The position numbers and the translations under genes are program-made. From the NCBI GenBank assembly GCA_026002045.1, contig BOAV01000062.1, forward strand, positions 1 through 14,359: a stretch of DNA of 14,359 bases, given 5' to 3'. The DNA is from Spirochaetia bacterium (lineage in GTDB: Bacteria; Spirochaetota; Spirochaetia; Treponematales; Breznakiellaceae). A model generated the notes under the pieces. That model made no database searches, was not told the origin of the DNA, and worked only from the letters and a program-made list of their open reading frames with translations. How positions within the stretch are numbered: position 1 is the stretch's first letter; every line of letters starts with the position of its first letter. Of this stretch, positions 5,756-13,891 are shown piece after piece.

Positions 5756-7051
5756 ATGAGCGGTATCATCAGTCAATTATGCGCCGAGGTCGAACTTCCC
5801 CGGATGATTCAGGTCAAACAGCTTTTTGACCGGGACCGGATTGAGAGCGGTGATATACCCCGGGCGGTTTTTGCCCAGCTTTCTCAGGCACGATTGGGGG
5901 ACCCGATTAAACCGGGCAAACGGATCGCCATTACCTGCGGCAGCCGGGGAGTTGCCAATATCGCAATCATTATTAAAGCGATTGCGGATTTTGTGAAATC
6001 GAAGGGGGCAGCGCCCTTTGTGATCCCCGCCATGGGAAGCCACGGGGGCGCCAGTGCGGAGGGGCAGAAGGCCCTCATCGCCGGTTACGGGGTTACCGAA
6101 GAATTCGTGGGCTGCCCCATCGTGTCATCCATGGAGACCGTGGTCATCGGGCAGAGTGAGGCGGACCAGAACGGCGTAAGTTACGGGGTCCGCATCGACA
6201 AAAACGCCGCTGAATCTGACGGGATCATCGTGGCAGGCCGGATCAAACCCCACACGGATTTTCACGGCCCCTACGAAAGCGGGATCATGAAGATGATGGC
6301 AATCGGCCTGGGCAAGCGGGAAGGGGCGGACATCTGCCACCAGAACGGCTTCGGCGACATGGCCCGCATGGTTCCCCTTTTCGGCAAGACGATCATCAAA
6401 CACGCCCCGGTCATTCTGGGCTTCGGTATTCTGGAAAACGCCTACTGCCAGACCTGCAAATTCGCTGCCCTTCGTCCCGACGAAATCGAAGAGAAGGAGC
6501 CGCCTCTATTGGAAGAGGCTCGCAGCCATCTGCCCATCATTCTGTTTGATAAAACCGATGTGCTCGTGGTGGACCGGATCGGCAAGGATATTGCCGGGGA
6601 CGGCATGGACCCTAACATCACCGGGGCCAGCCCCTGTTCACCCTTTATCACCGGGGGCATCGAAGCCAAGCGCACGGCGATCCTGGACCTTACCCCGGAA
6701 ACCCACGGCGCAGCCTTCGGTATCGGCGCAGCCCACACCATTACTAAACGGCTCTTCAACAAAATCGATTACGAGGCTACTTATGTGAACGCCGTCACTT
6801 CCCGGGGCATCGACTTTGTGCGGATTCCCTGCATCCTCAATACCGACAAAGAGGCGATTCAACTTGCCCTGCGGACCAGTATCGGCTGCGACAGGGATCA
6901 CCCCCGGATCATTAGAATTGCCGACAGCCTTCACACCGAAAGGATGTGGATATCCGAGGCAATGGAAGATGAAGCAAGGGCCAACAAGCGGCTTGAAATT
7001 TTAAGCGGGCCCCAGGACTGGCCCTTCGACAAGGATGGAAATTTATGGTAA
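5756..7051 (+). CDS. LarA-like (DUF2088, lactate racemase fold) protein
   Basis: A 431-aa protein resembling the nickel-pincer lactate racemase LarA superfamily. Candidate counterparts of the LarA catalytic residues can be seen: H96 (AMGSHGGA), H166 (GRIKPHTDF), K179 (SGIMKMM) and H195 (ADICHQ). The K-to-H spacing of 16 equals that recalled for LarA K184-H200; the H166-K179 spacing is 3 longer. A CQTC pair (C231, C234) could bind metal. The family now includes racemases or epimerases of 2-hydroxy acids other than lactate, so the likely role is C2 epimerisation of a hydroxy or sugar acid. The substrate is unknown, and the cofactor genes larBCE are not in the window. Start ATG 5756 has GAAGGAAAG just upstream; the upstream TTG 5690 is not favoured. 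First gene of a three-gene operon, overlapping pdxA2 by 7 bases (ATGGTAA). Confidence 0.8.
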   Translation: MSGIISQLCAEVELPRMIQVKQLFDRDRIESGDIPRAVFAQLSQARLGDPIKPGKRIAITCGSRGVANIAIIIKAIADFVKSKGAAPFVIPAMGSHGGASAEGQKALIAGYGVTEEFVGCPIVSSMETVVIGQSEADQNGVSYGVRIDKNAAESDGIIVAGRIKPHTDFHGPYESGIMKMMAIGLGKREGADICHQNGFGDMARMVPLFGKTIIKHAPVILGFGILENAYCQTCKFAALRPDEIEEKEPPLLEEARSHLPIILFDKTDVLVVDRIGKDIAGDGMDPNITGASPCSPFITGGIEAKRTAILDLTPETHGAAFGIGAAHTITKRLFNKIDYEATYVNAVTSRGIDFVRIPCILNTDKEAIQLALRTSIGCDRDHPRIIRIADSLHTERMWISEAMEDEARANKRLEILSGPQDWPFDKDGNLW

Positions 7052-8082
7052 GACCCGTTCTGGGTATCAGCATCGGGGACCCCGCAGGCATAGGCCCGGA
7101 GATTTGCGTCAAGGCCCTGTCCCATGCGGACATTTATGAAAAATCAATTCCCGTGGTTTATGCGGATCGAATTGTATTGGAAGATGCGCTGAAAGTGACG
7201 GGCCACAGTTTTACTATCAACGCAATTAAGAATCAAAAAGATGCGGCGGGCACATTGGGGACCATTGATTTTATTGATGCCGCACTGCTGAAAAAAGGTG
7301 ACTATGAATACGGGCAGGTAAGCGCAAAGTCCGGGGACGCCGCTTTTCAATATGTGGTCTCCGCAATCAAGGACGCCATGGCAGGCAATACCGCCGCGGT
7401 GGTCACGGGCCCCATCAACAAGGAAGCGATCAATTTGGCGGGCCACCACTACGCAGGTCACACGGAAATTTTTGCCGAGTATACCAACACTAAAAATTAC
7501 GGCATGCTTCTTTCCGGCGGCGGACTTAACGTGATCCACGTGACCACCCATGTGTCCATGCGGGACGCCTGCGATCTTATCACCAAAGACCGTGTTCTTA
7601 AAACCATCCGCCTTGCGGACCTTGCATTAAAACTGATGGGCAAAACACCGCGCCGCATCGGCGTAGCGGGCTTTAATGCCCATTCTTCCGAGAACGGCCT
7701 CTTTGGGGATCAGGAGGCCAGGGCGATTAGTCCCGCCATTGAAGAGGCCAGGGCGGAAGGGCTCTACGTGACCGGCCCGGCGCCCCCGGACACGGTTTTT
7801 GTCAAAGCCCTTGGGGGTCAATTCGATGTGGTGGTTGCCATGTACCATGATCAGGGCCACATCCCCCTCAAACTCTGCGGCTTCCGCATGGATCCCAGGA
7901 CAGGTCTTTTTTCACAGATGAGCGGCATTAATACCACCATAGGCCTTCCTATCATTCGTACCTCGGTGGATCACGGCACCGCTTTTGACCGGGCCGGAAA
8001 AAATCAGGCCAATGAAGAAAGTCTGCTGGACGCGATTGAGTTGGCGATCACCTTTGCGGGGAATTGGAAACAGAATAATTAA
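7045..8082 (+). CDS. pdxA2: PdxA2-like 4-phosphate dehydrogenase
   Basis: A 345-aa NAD-dependent, metal-requiring oxidative decarboxylase of the PdxA family. It shows GDPAGIGPEI (11-20), TGPINKEA, AGHHYAGHTE (substrate His 139) and the three metal-ligand histidines H169 (THVSM), H213 (FNAHSS) and H268 (YHDQGH), which line up with H166/H211/H266 recalled for E. coli PdxA. VDHGTA (H310) is also present. The HDQGHIPLKL wording, and NAHSSENG in place of the vitamin B6 enzyme's NPHAGEGG, favour the PdxA2 subgroup, which oxidises threonate or erythronate 4-phosphate in sugar-acid catabolism rather than making pyridoxal phosphate. The usual DUF1537 kinase partner is not in this window. Its ATG overlaps the stop of the LarA-like gene, implying translational coupling. 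A true PdxA role cannot be excluded. Confidence 0.85.
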   Translation: MVRPVLGISIGDPAGIGPEICVKALSHADIYEKSIPVVYADRIVLEDALKVTGHSFTINAIKNQKDAAGTLGTIDFIDAALLKKGDYEYGQVSAKSGDAAFQYVVSAIKDAMAGNTAAVVTGPINKEAINLAGHHYAGHTEIFAEYTNTKNYGMLLSGGGLNVIHVTTHVSMRDACDLITKDRVLKTIRLADLALKLMGKTPRRIGVAGFNAHSSENGLFGDQEARAISPAIEEARAEGLYVTGPAPPDTVFVKALGGQFDVVVAMYHDQGHIPLKLCGFRMDPRTGLFSQMSGINTTIGLPIIRTSVDHGTAFDRAGKNQANEESLLDAIELAITFAGNWKQNN

Positions 8083-8100
8083 GAAAGGAGCGGAACAAAA

Positions 8101-9462
8101 ATGAGCGAAATGGATGTAGATGTTTTGGTGGTCGGCGCTTTCACGGCGGGGCTTTATTTCGGAGGGCTCATGGCGAAGCAGGGGTACAAGGTGCTTATCT
8201 GCGATGCGCTGCCCGAGAAGGAAGTAGGAGACCGGTACAGCGTCATCCATGTGGGGCGGGAACATTTCGGCAATTTTGGTTTGCCGGAACCAAAACCGGG
8301 GGACAGTGAATATATACGCTCCTTTGATACCAGCATCCTGCGTTCGGCCCTGAATAATTATCCCAAGACCAGCCACGCCGCGATTCTGGTACTGCGGCGC
8401 GCCCTAATGACTCAGCGTATTGCAGCCTGGGCAAAGGAGCAGGGGGCGGAGCTTTTATATCAAACCGCCTTTGAAAAACCCCTGTTTAACGATCAGGGAA
8501 AACTCGCCGGGGCGATTCTCCGGCAGAATGACGGCGAGCTGCGGGTAAAGGCCCGGCTTACCGTGGACGCTTCGGGGATCGGCGCTGCGGTGCGTACCAG
8601 CCTGCCTGCGGATTACGGGGTGGAGAATTTTGTTACCGGCCCACGGGATCAGTTCTACGTGGTGCTCCATTATGTAAATTTAAAAAATCCTGAACAAGAC
8701 GCCCCAAAGGTAAACATCACCTGGCCTTATTATAAAACCTGGTTTGCATCCCAGCCTGAGGCGGAGGGGGCCCTCTTCGGCATTGGGGCCAATCTTTCCT
8801 TTGATTATGCGGAACGCTGCTTCCAACGTTTTGCCAAAAAAGGCTTTCTGCCTGAAAGTACAGAAGATCATATTGAGGAGAGCAGCACACCCTACCGCCG
8901 GCCTCCCTACAGTTTTGTCGCAGACGGTTTTGCGGTCATGGGAGACGCCGCCTGTATTACCAACCCCTGGTCCGGCGAAGGGGTGCCCTATGCCTGGGCT
9001 CTCGGCGCCATTGCCGCCGAAGAGTACGGCAGGGCCATGAAGGACGGGGCCTATCCTTCACGGGAATCAGTCTGGAATGTCAATGTCCGGTACCAGCAGG
9101 CCCAGGGCGCCCTGTTTGCCCAGAACCTTGCCATGCTCTGCGGCGCCGTCAGCTGTACAGAAAAAGAAAACGACTACGAGTTTAAACACGCCATCATTTA
9201 CGAAGATGAGACGGAAAAGGGCAAGGGTAATCTTTTACTCAAGCTTTTGAAAGCATTTATCTCAGGCGGCATTTCTCCAAAATCCTTGGGGAACCTGTTG
9301 CGCGCCGCAGGAACAGGCGGGGATATTTTCAAACATTATATCGCTTACCCCGGAACCTCCGAGGGCCTTCCCCAATGGATACAGCAGGCGGACGCGCTCT
9401 GGGAAAAGGCGGGAAGCATGGCGGATCTGGCGGAACGGGATTTGGCTGGAATGGGGAAGTAA
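8101..9462 (+). CDS. FAD-dependent oxidoreductase, geranylgeranyl reductase/FixC-like
   Basis: A 453-aa flavoprotein. The N-terminal beta-alpha-beta fold DVLVVGAFTAGLYFGG carries the dinucleotide motif in altered form (G12-A-F-T-A-G17 instead of GxGxxG). The second FAD-binding element FAVMGDAACITNPWSGEGVPYAWALG (GD at 281-282) is typical of the geranylgeranyl reductase / p-hydroxybenzoate hydroxylase group. There is no signal peptide or obvious membrane segment, so it is probably cytoplasmic. AAGGAG lies 10 bases before ATG 8101, and the gene follows pdxA2 by 18 bases, making it the last member of the operon. It may oxidise or reduce an intermediate made by the two preceding enzymes, but the substrate cannot be read from sequence. 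Its stop is only 5 bases from the stop of the oppositely oriented sbcC. Confidence 0.82.
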   Translation: MSEMDVDVLVVGAFTAGLYFGGLMAKQGYKVLICDALPEKEVGDRYSVIHVGREHFGNFGLPEPKPGDSEYIRSFDTSILRSALNNYPKTSHAAILVLRRALMTQRIAAWAKEQGAELLYQTAFEKPLFNDQGKLAGAILRQNDGELRVKARLTVDASGIGAAVRTSLPADYGVENFVTGPRDQFYVVLHYVNLKNPEQDAPKVNITWPYYKTWFASQPEAEGALFGIGANLSFDYAERCFQRFAKKGFLPESTEDHIEESSTPYRRPPYSFVADGFAVMGDAACITNPWSGEGVPYAWALGAIAAEEYGRAMKDGAYPSRESVWNVNVRYQQAQGALFAQNLAMLCGAVSCTEKENDYEFKHAIIYEDETEKGKGNLLLKLLKAFISGGISPKSLGNLLRAAGTGGDIFKHYIAYPGTSEGLPQWIQQADALWEKAGSMADLAERDLAGMGK

Positions 9463-9467
9463 GAGCC

Positions 9468-12400
9468 TTATGTCCCCATCTCAATCCTCGACCCCCGCCC
9501 CGTCTTAACCACCTCAACCTTGCAGGGAATACGTGATCGCATTTCCCCCACATGGGAGATGAGCCCCACCATGCGGCGGTCCCGGAGTTCGTCCAGGATG
9601 AGCAGGGCCTTGTCTAGGCTCCCCTCGTCAAGGCTCCCGAAACCTTCGTCGATAAAGACCGCGTCAAGCCTGACCCCGCCGGATCGGCTCTGGATGGAAT
9701 CGGCCAGCCCCAGGGCAAGGCTGATGGAGGCCATAAAACTTTCGCCCCCGGACAATGTGGCGCAGGGCCGGGTTTTCCCCGTGTAGGCGTCAAATACCGT
9801 AAGATCCAACCCCGCATAGCTGCGCCCCGATTCCCGCTCGCTGTCCAACAGCAGGGAGTACCGGCCCTCGCTCATTTTTTCCAGGCGCTTCGTGGCAAAG
9901 GCGGCAACTTCCGCAAGGTAGAGTCCGAGGAGCCAGGAATCAAAGGGCTTCTTCTGGGGATTTTTTCCCGAAAGATCGTTGGACAGGTTGCGCAGACTGT
10001 GGGCCTTTGCGGCAAGCGCCTCGTGCCGTTCGTGGGCTTCTTTAAGGGTGTCCTGGTCCCGTTCAAGGCCGGTGAGCTCCGCAAATGTTTTGTCCCGTTC
10101 GGCCTCGGCTTGTTCCCGTTCCGCCTCAAGGGCCTCAAGCCTGCGTCCGGTATTTTCCAGGGCCGCAGTAACACTACCGGCGGTCTCGCCAAAAGTTTTA
10201 AGTTCTTCCCGTATTCCCCCAAGCTGTGTCTCAAGTTCTGCAATCCGGGAACGTTTTTCGATCCGGTTTTCCTGCCAGCCCCTGATTTCCTTATCAAGGG
10301 TGTTTTCGGTTTCAGTGTCGAGCAGGCTCTGTTCCAGTGCCTTGCTGTCCGCAAAGGGGGAATTTCCCAGTTCTTTTTTCAGAATGGCTTCGGCCTGCTG
10401 CTGCTGTTTGGCGGTTTCGTCCCGGCGCAGCAGGCTTGTCTTTTCATCGGCAATGGCCGCCGCCAGGGTCCGGCCCGCCTGTTCCCGCTCTTTGCGGTAT
10501 TGGGCAAGGGCCGTTTCCTGTGCGGTGATAAGCTTATCCAGTGCGGCCAGGGCTTCCGCAGCATTGGTAATGCTCAATGCCGATGGCAGGGCGTCTTGTA
10601 AAAGCTCCCGATGTTTCCGTTCTTTTTCCGCGATGGCGGCGGTAAGATTTTTTTCTTTTTCACCAAGGGCGGCAAGTTCCTTTTCGCTTTCAGTAAAATT
10701 GTTCTGCGCCTCCCCCTGTTCCCGGTAGAGCATTTTGATCCGGCCCTCTGCCTCCCGGACTCTGCCTTGCCGGGTGATCATGTCGTTAAGCTCTGCGGAT
10801 TTTTTGCTGATAAGTTTTTCCAGGTCCTCTGTTTTTGCGGGAACCGGAATGTCCCCCTTCAGGTCATCAATTTCTTTCTCAAGGGTACGGATCTCCGCTT
10901 CGAGTTTTTGCACTTCCTTTTGCTGCGCCCCCAGTTCCGCGGCCGCGGTGGCATGGTTCCGTTCAGCATCGCCCAGATTGCCTTCCTGAGCCGCAATCCG
11001 TTCATCGTGGTTGAAGTGATGGGAAAGAGCTGCCGCAGGGTGGGGATGTTCGGTTGAACCGCAGACCGGGCAGGGCTCACCGGGTTTGAGCTCCGTTGAA
11101 AGATGGGAGGCCATATCCGCCCGTTCCTCCGCGGCCTTTTCTTCCCGTAAATTTTTTAGTTCTTCTGTGATGACGGGGATTCGCTTTTCAAGTTCAGTCT
11201 GGCGCAGTTCCAGCGCAGTAATACTGTTTTTTCGTTCAAGAGCTTCGCTTTCAAGTTTGTCCAAACGGGCCCTGAATTTGCGGATCTCCATGAGGGTGTT
11301 TTTTAAGGCCCTCTCCGCTTCCATCCGCTGTTCCAGGGCCGGTCCCTCCGCCGCCAGTTCTTCAAGTTTCCCGATTTCCTTGTTCTGTAATTCCAGTTTC
11401 TGTTTCAGGGTTTCTTTTTTTTCTTTCAGATCCCCGATGAGGGTACTTATGTTTTGCAGTTCCTGTTTATCGGCGTTAAGCTTTTGCTCATCTTCCCGCA
11501 TCTCGATAAGTGCGGGCCGTTTTTCCCTGAGGGTAAGGGTTTCCCCCTCAATGCGCAGTATTTCTGCGCTCCGGCTTTCCGCCGCCGCAGAGGCTTCTTC
11601 CGCAGCGGCCCGTTTTTCCGCTGCCAACACCAAAGCTGCTGCGGCGGATTGGGCATTTCCCCGGGCCTGTTCGTCTGCCCTTAAAAATTGTTCCAGGGGC
11701 CGGGCACTCCGGGACAGGGAAAGGAGGGTTTCTTTTTCCTTTATTGATTTTCCTGCCGCTTCAATTTGCTGTGCTTTTATGCGGCTTTCTTCCAGTCGGG
11801 ATACTGTTTCCGCTTCCTTTTGCCGGGATCCGAGGATTTTGCGAAGCCGGGTTTCTTCTGTTCCCAGGGCGGCAAGTTTTTCACAGGCCCTGTTGTAGAA
11901 AGCCTCTGCTTCCTGACGCATTGCATCATAGGTATCAAAAGAAACTTTACTGTTAATGTCCTCAAGAACCCGTGCGGCTTCAGCGGCCAGGGCTTCAGCA
12001 TCCCGGGCCTTTTCCTGCGCCAGTTCCCGCACCTCTGCGGCCTTTTCCACGGGGAAAAGTTTCCCCAATACCTTTTGCCGCTCGCTGGTATTCTGCCGCA
12101 AAAATTCCGCGAACTCCCCCTGGGGCAGGAGAACGATCTTGAAAAATTCCTCCGCCTCAAGGCCGATAAGTTCCCGTATTTTTTGATCCGCCTCGGATTT
12201 CTTTGATGACGGATTTGTTTTTTCTCCATTAACGATTTCGTACAGAACTACTGTTTCTTCCGCAATGGTGGTACCGATTCCCTTCTTTTTTTTCTTTTCC
12301 TGCCTGGGGCTCCGCTCCGCAAGGTAGCGTTTATCCCCCAGTGAAAATTCCAGGGACACGAGACATTCATCATCTTCGGCGGCGCCGCCATCCATACCAC

Positions 12401-12614
12401 CGGCGCTATGATCACTGCGCAGACGGTTTGTATGGCTGCCGCGGCTGCCCGGAACTTTTCCGTAGAGGGCAAAGCAGATGGCGTCGAATATCGTAGTTTT
12501 TCCCGAACCTGTTTTTCCGGTCACGAGGAATATATCTTCCAGCCGGGAAAAATCAAGTTCCGCCCTGCCCGCAAAGGGCCCGAAATTTTCCATCACCAGT
12601 TTTTCGGGTCTCAT
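9468..12614 (-). CDS. sbcC: Exonuclease SbcCD subunit C (Rad50-like SMC ATPase)
   Basis: A 1048-aa ATPase subunit that with SbcD forms the Mre11/Rad50-type nuclease for hairpins and protein-blocked DNA ends. It contains the N-terminal ENFGPF motif, Walker A GKTGSGKTT (33-41), two long coiled-coil arms (about 180-500 and 530-890), a zinc hook CPVC (515-518), the signature LSGGES (954-959) and Walker B VFIDEG (D989, E990) followed by a D-loop. Length and order are normal for the family. The start is ATG 12614, overlapping the TGA of sbcD by one base and preceded by GGAGG at 7 bases; a GTG directly before it (12617) is less likely. An A8 run in the coding strand (12286-12293) encodes part of a KKKKK stretch. 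The gene ends 5 bp from the convergent FAD oxidoreductase, with no terminator visible. Confidence 0.95.
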   Translation of the reverse strand: MRPEKLVMENFGPFAGRAELDFSRLEDIFLVTGKTGSGKTTIFDAICFALYGKVPGSRGSHTNRLRSDHSAGGMDGGAAEDDECLVSLEFSLGDKRYLAERSPRQEKKKKKGIGTTIAEETVVLYEIVNGEKTNPSSKKSEADQKIRELIGLEAEEFFKIVLLPQGEFAEFLRQNTSERQKVLGKLFPVEKAAEVRELAQEKARDAEALAAEAARVLEDINSKVSFDTYDAMRQEAEAFYNRACEKLAALGTEETRLRKILGSRQKEAETVSRLEESRIKAQQIEAAGKSIKEKETLLSLSRSARPLEQFLRADEQARGNAQSAAAALVLAAEKRAAAEEASAAAESRSAEILRIEGETLTLREKRPALIEMREDEQKLNADKQELQNISTLIGDLKEKKETLKQKLELQNKEIGKLEELAAEGPALEQRMEAERALKNTLMEIRKFRARLDKLESEALERKNSITALELRQTELEKRIPVITEELKNLREEKAAEERADMASHLSTELKPGEPCPVCGSTEHPHPAAALSHHFNHDERIAAQEGNLGDAERNHATAAAELGAQQKEVQKLEAEIRTLEKEIDDLKGDIPVPAKTEDLEKLISKKSAELNDMITRQGRVREAEGRIKMLYREQGEAQNNFTESEKELAALGEKEKNLTAAIAEKERKHRELLQDALPSALSITNAAEALAALDKLITAQETALAQYRKEREQAGRTLAAAIADEKTSLLRRDETAKQQQQAEAILKKELGNSPFADSKALEQSLLDTETENTLDKEIRGWQENRIEKRSRIAELETQLGGIREELKTFGETAGSVTAALENTGRRLEALEAEREQAEAERDKTFAELTGLERDQDTLKEAHERHEALAAKAHSLRNLSNDLSGKNPQKKPFDSWLLGLYLAEVAAFATKRLEKMSEGRYSLLLDSERESGRSYAGLDLTVFDAYTGKTRPCATLSGGESFMASISLALGLADSIQSRSGGVRLDAVFIDEGFGSLDEGSLDKALLILDELRDRRMVGLISHVGEMRSRIPCKVEVVKTGRGSRIEMGT

Positions 12615-13825
12615 CACTGTTCCTCCGTTTCAAGTTCTGCGAGGAGCTCCCGAAAAAGCTTGAGTTCTTCATCATCCGCCTCTCCGTAAAGGCCGGTGAG
12701 GAATTCAGCAAAATCATCGGCAGTGTTCCGCCGTTCCCCATTGCCTGCGGCGGGGGCCCTTAAACCGGCATGGCTGATGAGGATGCCGGAGAAGGCTTCA
12801 TCCTGTTTTATTGAAAGAAGATTGGGGAAACGTTTTGTTAACAGGGCCAGGGGATTTTCCGTAAGGGCGCGGCCCGTAAGGGAAATCTCAAGAAAATCTT
12901 TTTCCGCGGCGCAGACTTCGCTGTCCTTTGCGGATTCCCGAAAGAACCAGTCAAAGGAACCTGAAAGACGGCTTACCCGCCGCAGGGGCTTGATGGGGAT
13001 GGGTGTCACCCTGACTTCTCCATCAAGCTCTACCGAAAGGAAAGACTTTACCGATCCCGCTCTGTCCGGAGCGGACGCTTCCGCAAAGGAGTAGGCCAGG
13101 GGACTCCCGCTATACCAGCCGTTTTTTCCGACCTGTTGAAGCCGGTGGAGATGCCCCAGGGCGATGTAATCGAAGCCCGCAAAAAAGTTGATATCCGCCC
13201 GTTCAGCGCTGCCCAAAAAGATCCGTTCCGAATCCGACTCCAGGGCTCCCGCGGCAAAGAGATGTGCCGCCAGAACAGAATAGGTAATACCCTCATCGGC
13301 GCATCGCTGCCGGGCCTGCTCCAGCCGCGCCGATGCCGCCGCCGCCAGTTTCGATTGTGATCGCAGGGGTTCCCCTTCCGCCGCAGGGTTGTCTTCACGC
13401 AGGCTGCCGGGATTGAGGAAGGGGAGCAGAAAAAAGGCGCAGCTTTCATCGTCTGTAGTGTTACTAATGACGATCGGTTTATCGCAGTCCTCCGCATCGG
13501 TGACAAAACGGATACCAAGCTCCGCAAAAAGTTCCCGTCCAAAACCGAGCCGGGCCGGTGAATCGTGGTTGCCGGGAATAATGAGGATCTCCAGATCTGG
13601 ACGCTTCACTTTTACTTTTGCCAGGAAGGAGCCGAGCAGCTTTACTGCGTCCGGGGAAGGGATGGATCGGTCGTACACATCACCGGCAATGAGTAAGGCG
13701 CTGTATGATTTGTCCTCAAGAATTTGTACAAGGGCGTCCAGCATGAATTGCTGATCTTCAATCAGGGATCGTTCATGAAAAATTTTCCCCAAATGAAGAT
13801 CTGCGGTGTGGAGGAATTTTATCAT
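12614..13825 (-). CDS. sbcD: Exonuclease SbcCD subunit D (Mre11-like nuclease)
   Basis: A 403-aa metallophosphoesterase nuclease subunit. It has the full metal-binding set: D9 and H11 (TADLHLGK), D49 (AGDVYDR), N86-H87 (PGNHDS), H188 (AAHLF) and H225/H227 (GHLHR), then a capping region and C-terminal segment expected to contact SbcC. Length is typical. The ATG start at 13825 has no strong Shine-Dalgarno and sits only about 13 bases beyond the T-run of the upstream terminator, so its promoter must overlap that terminator or transcription must read through. Followed directly by sbcC with a one-base overlap, forming a two-gene operon. Confidence 0.94.
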   Translation of the reverse strand: MIKFLHTADLHLGKIFHERSLIEDQQFMLDALVQILEDKSYSALLIAGDVYDRSIPSPDAVKLLGSFLAKVKVKRPDLEILIIPGNHDSPARLGFGRELFAELGIRFVTDAEDCDKPIVISNTTDDESCAFFLLPFLNPGSLREDNPAAEGEPLRSQSKLAAAASARLEQARQRCADEGITYSVLAAHLFAAGALESDSERIFLGSAERADINFFAGFDYIALGHLHRLQQVGKNGWYSGSPLAYSFAEASAPDRAGSVKSFLSVELDGEVRVTPIPIKPLRRVSRLSGSFDWFFRESAKDSEVCAAEKDFLEISLTGRALTENPLALLTKRFPNLLSIKQDEAFSGILISHAGLRAPAAGNGERRNTADDFAEFLTGLYGEADDEELKLFRELLAELETEEQ

Positions 13826-13837
13826 GTTTTGATCTGT

Positions 13838-13880
13838 CTATAAAAATAGTAGGGGCTGCCCTTTCTGTTTGGACAGTCCC
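13838..13880 (-). terminator. Intrinsic terminator of the aminotransferase gene
   Basis: On the minus strand GGG-A-CTGTCC (13880-13871) pairs with GGGCAGCCC (13861-13853), giving a 9-bp stem with one bulged A, one G-U pair and a 9-base loop AAACAGAAA. It is followed by the T-rich tail TACTATTTTTA. It begins 11 bases after the aminotransferase stop and ends just before sbcD. Confidence 0.65.
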
Positions 13881-13891
13881 TGGTTGATTCT

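Noticed and set aside
11086..11898. 270-codon plus-strand frame opposite sbcC (and similar ones 9979-10728)
   Set aside because: Serine/arginine-rich mirror of the coiled-coil coding region; sbcC is complete with all catalytic motifs.
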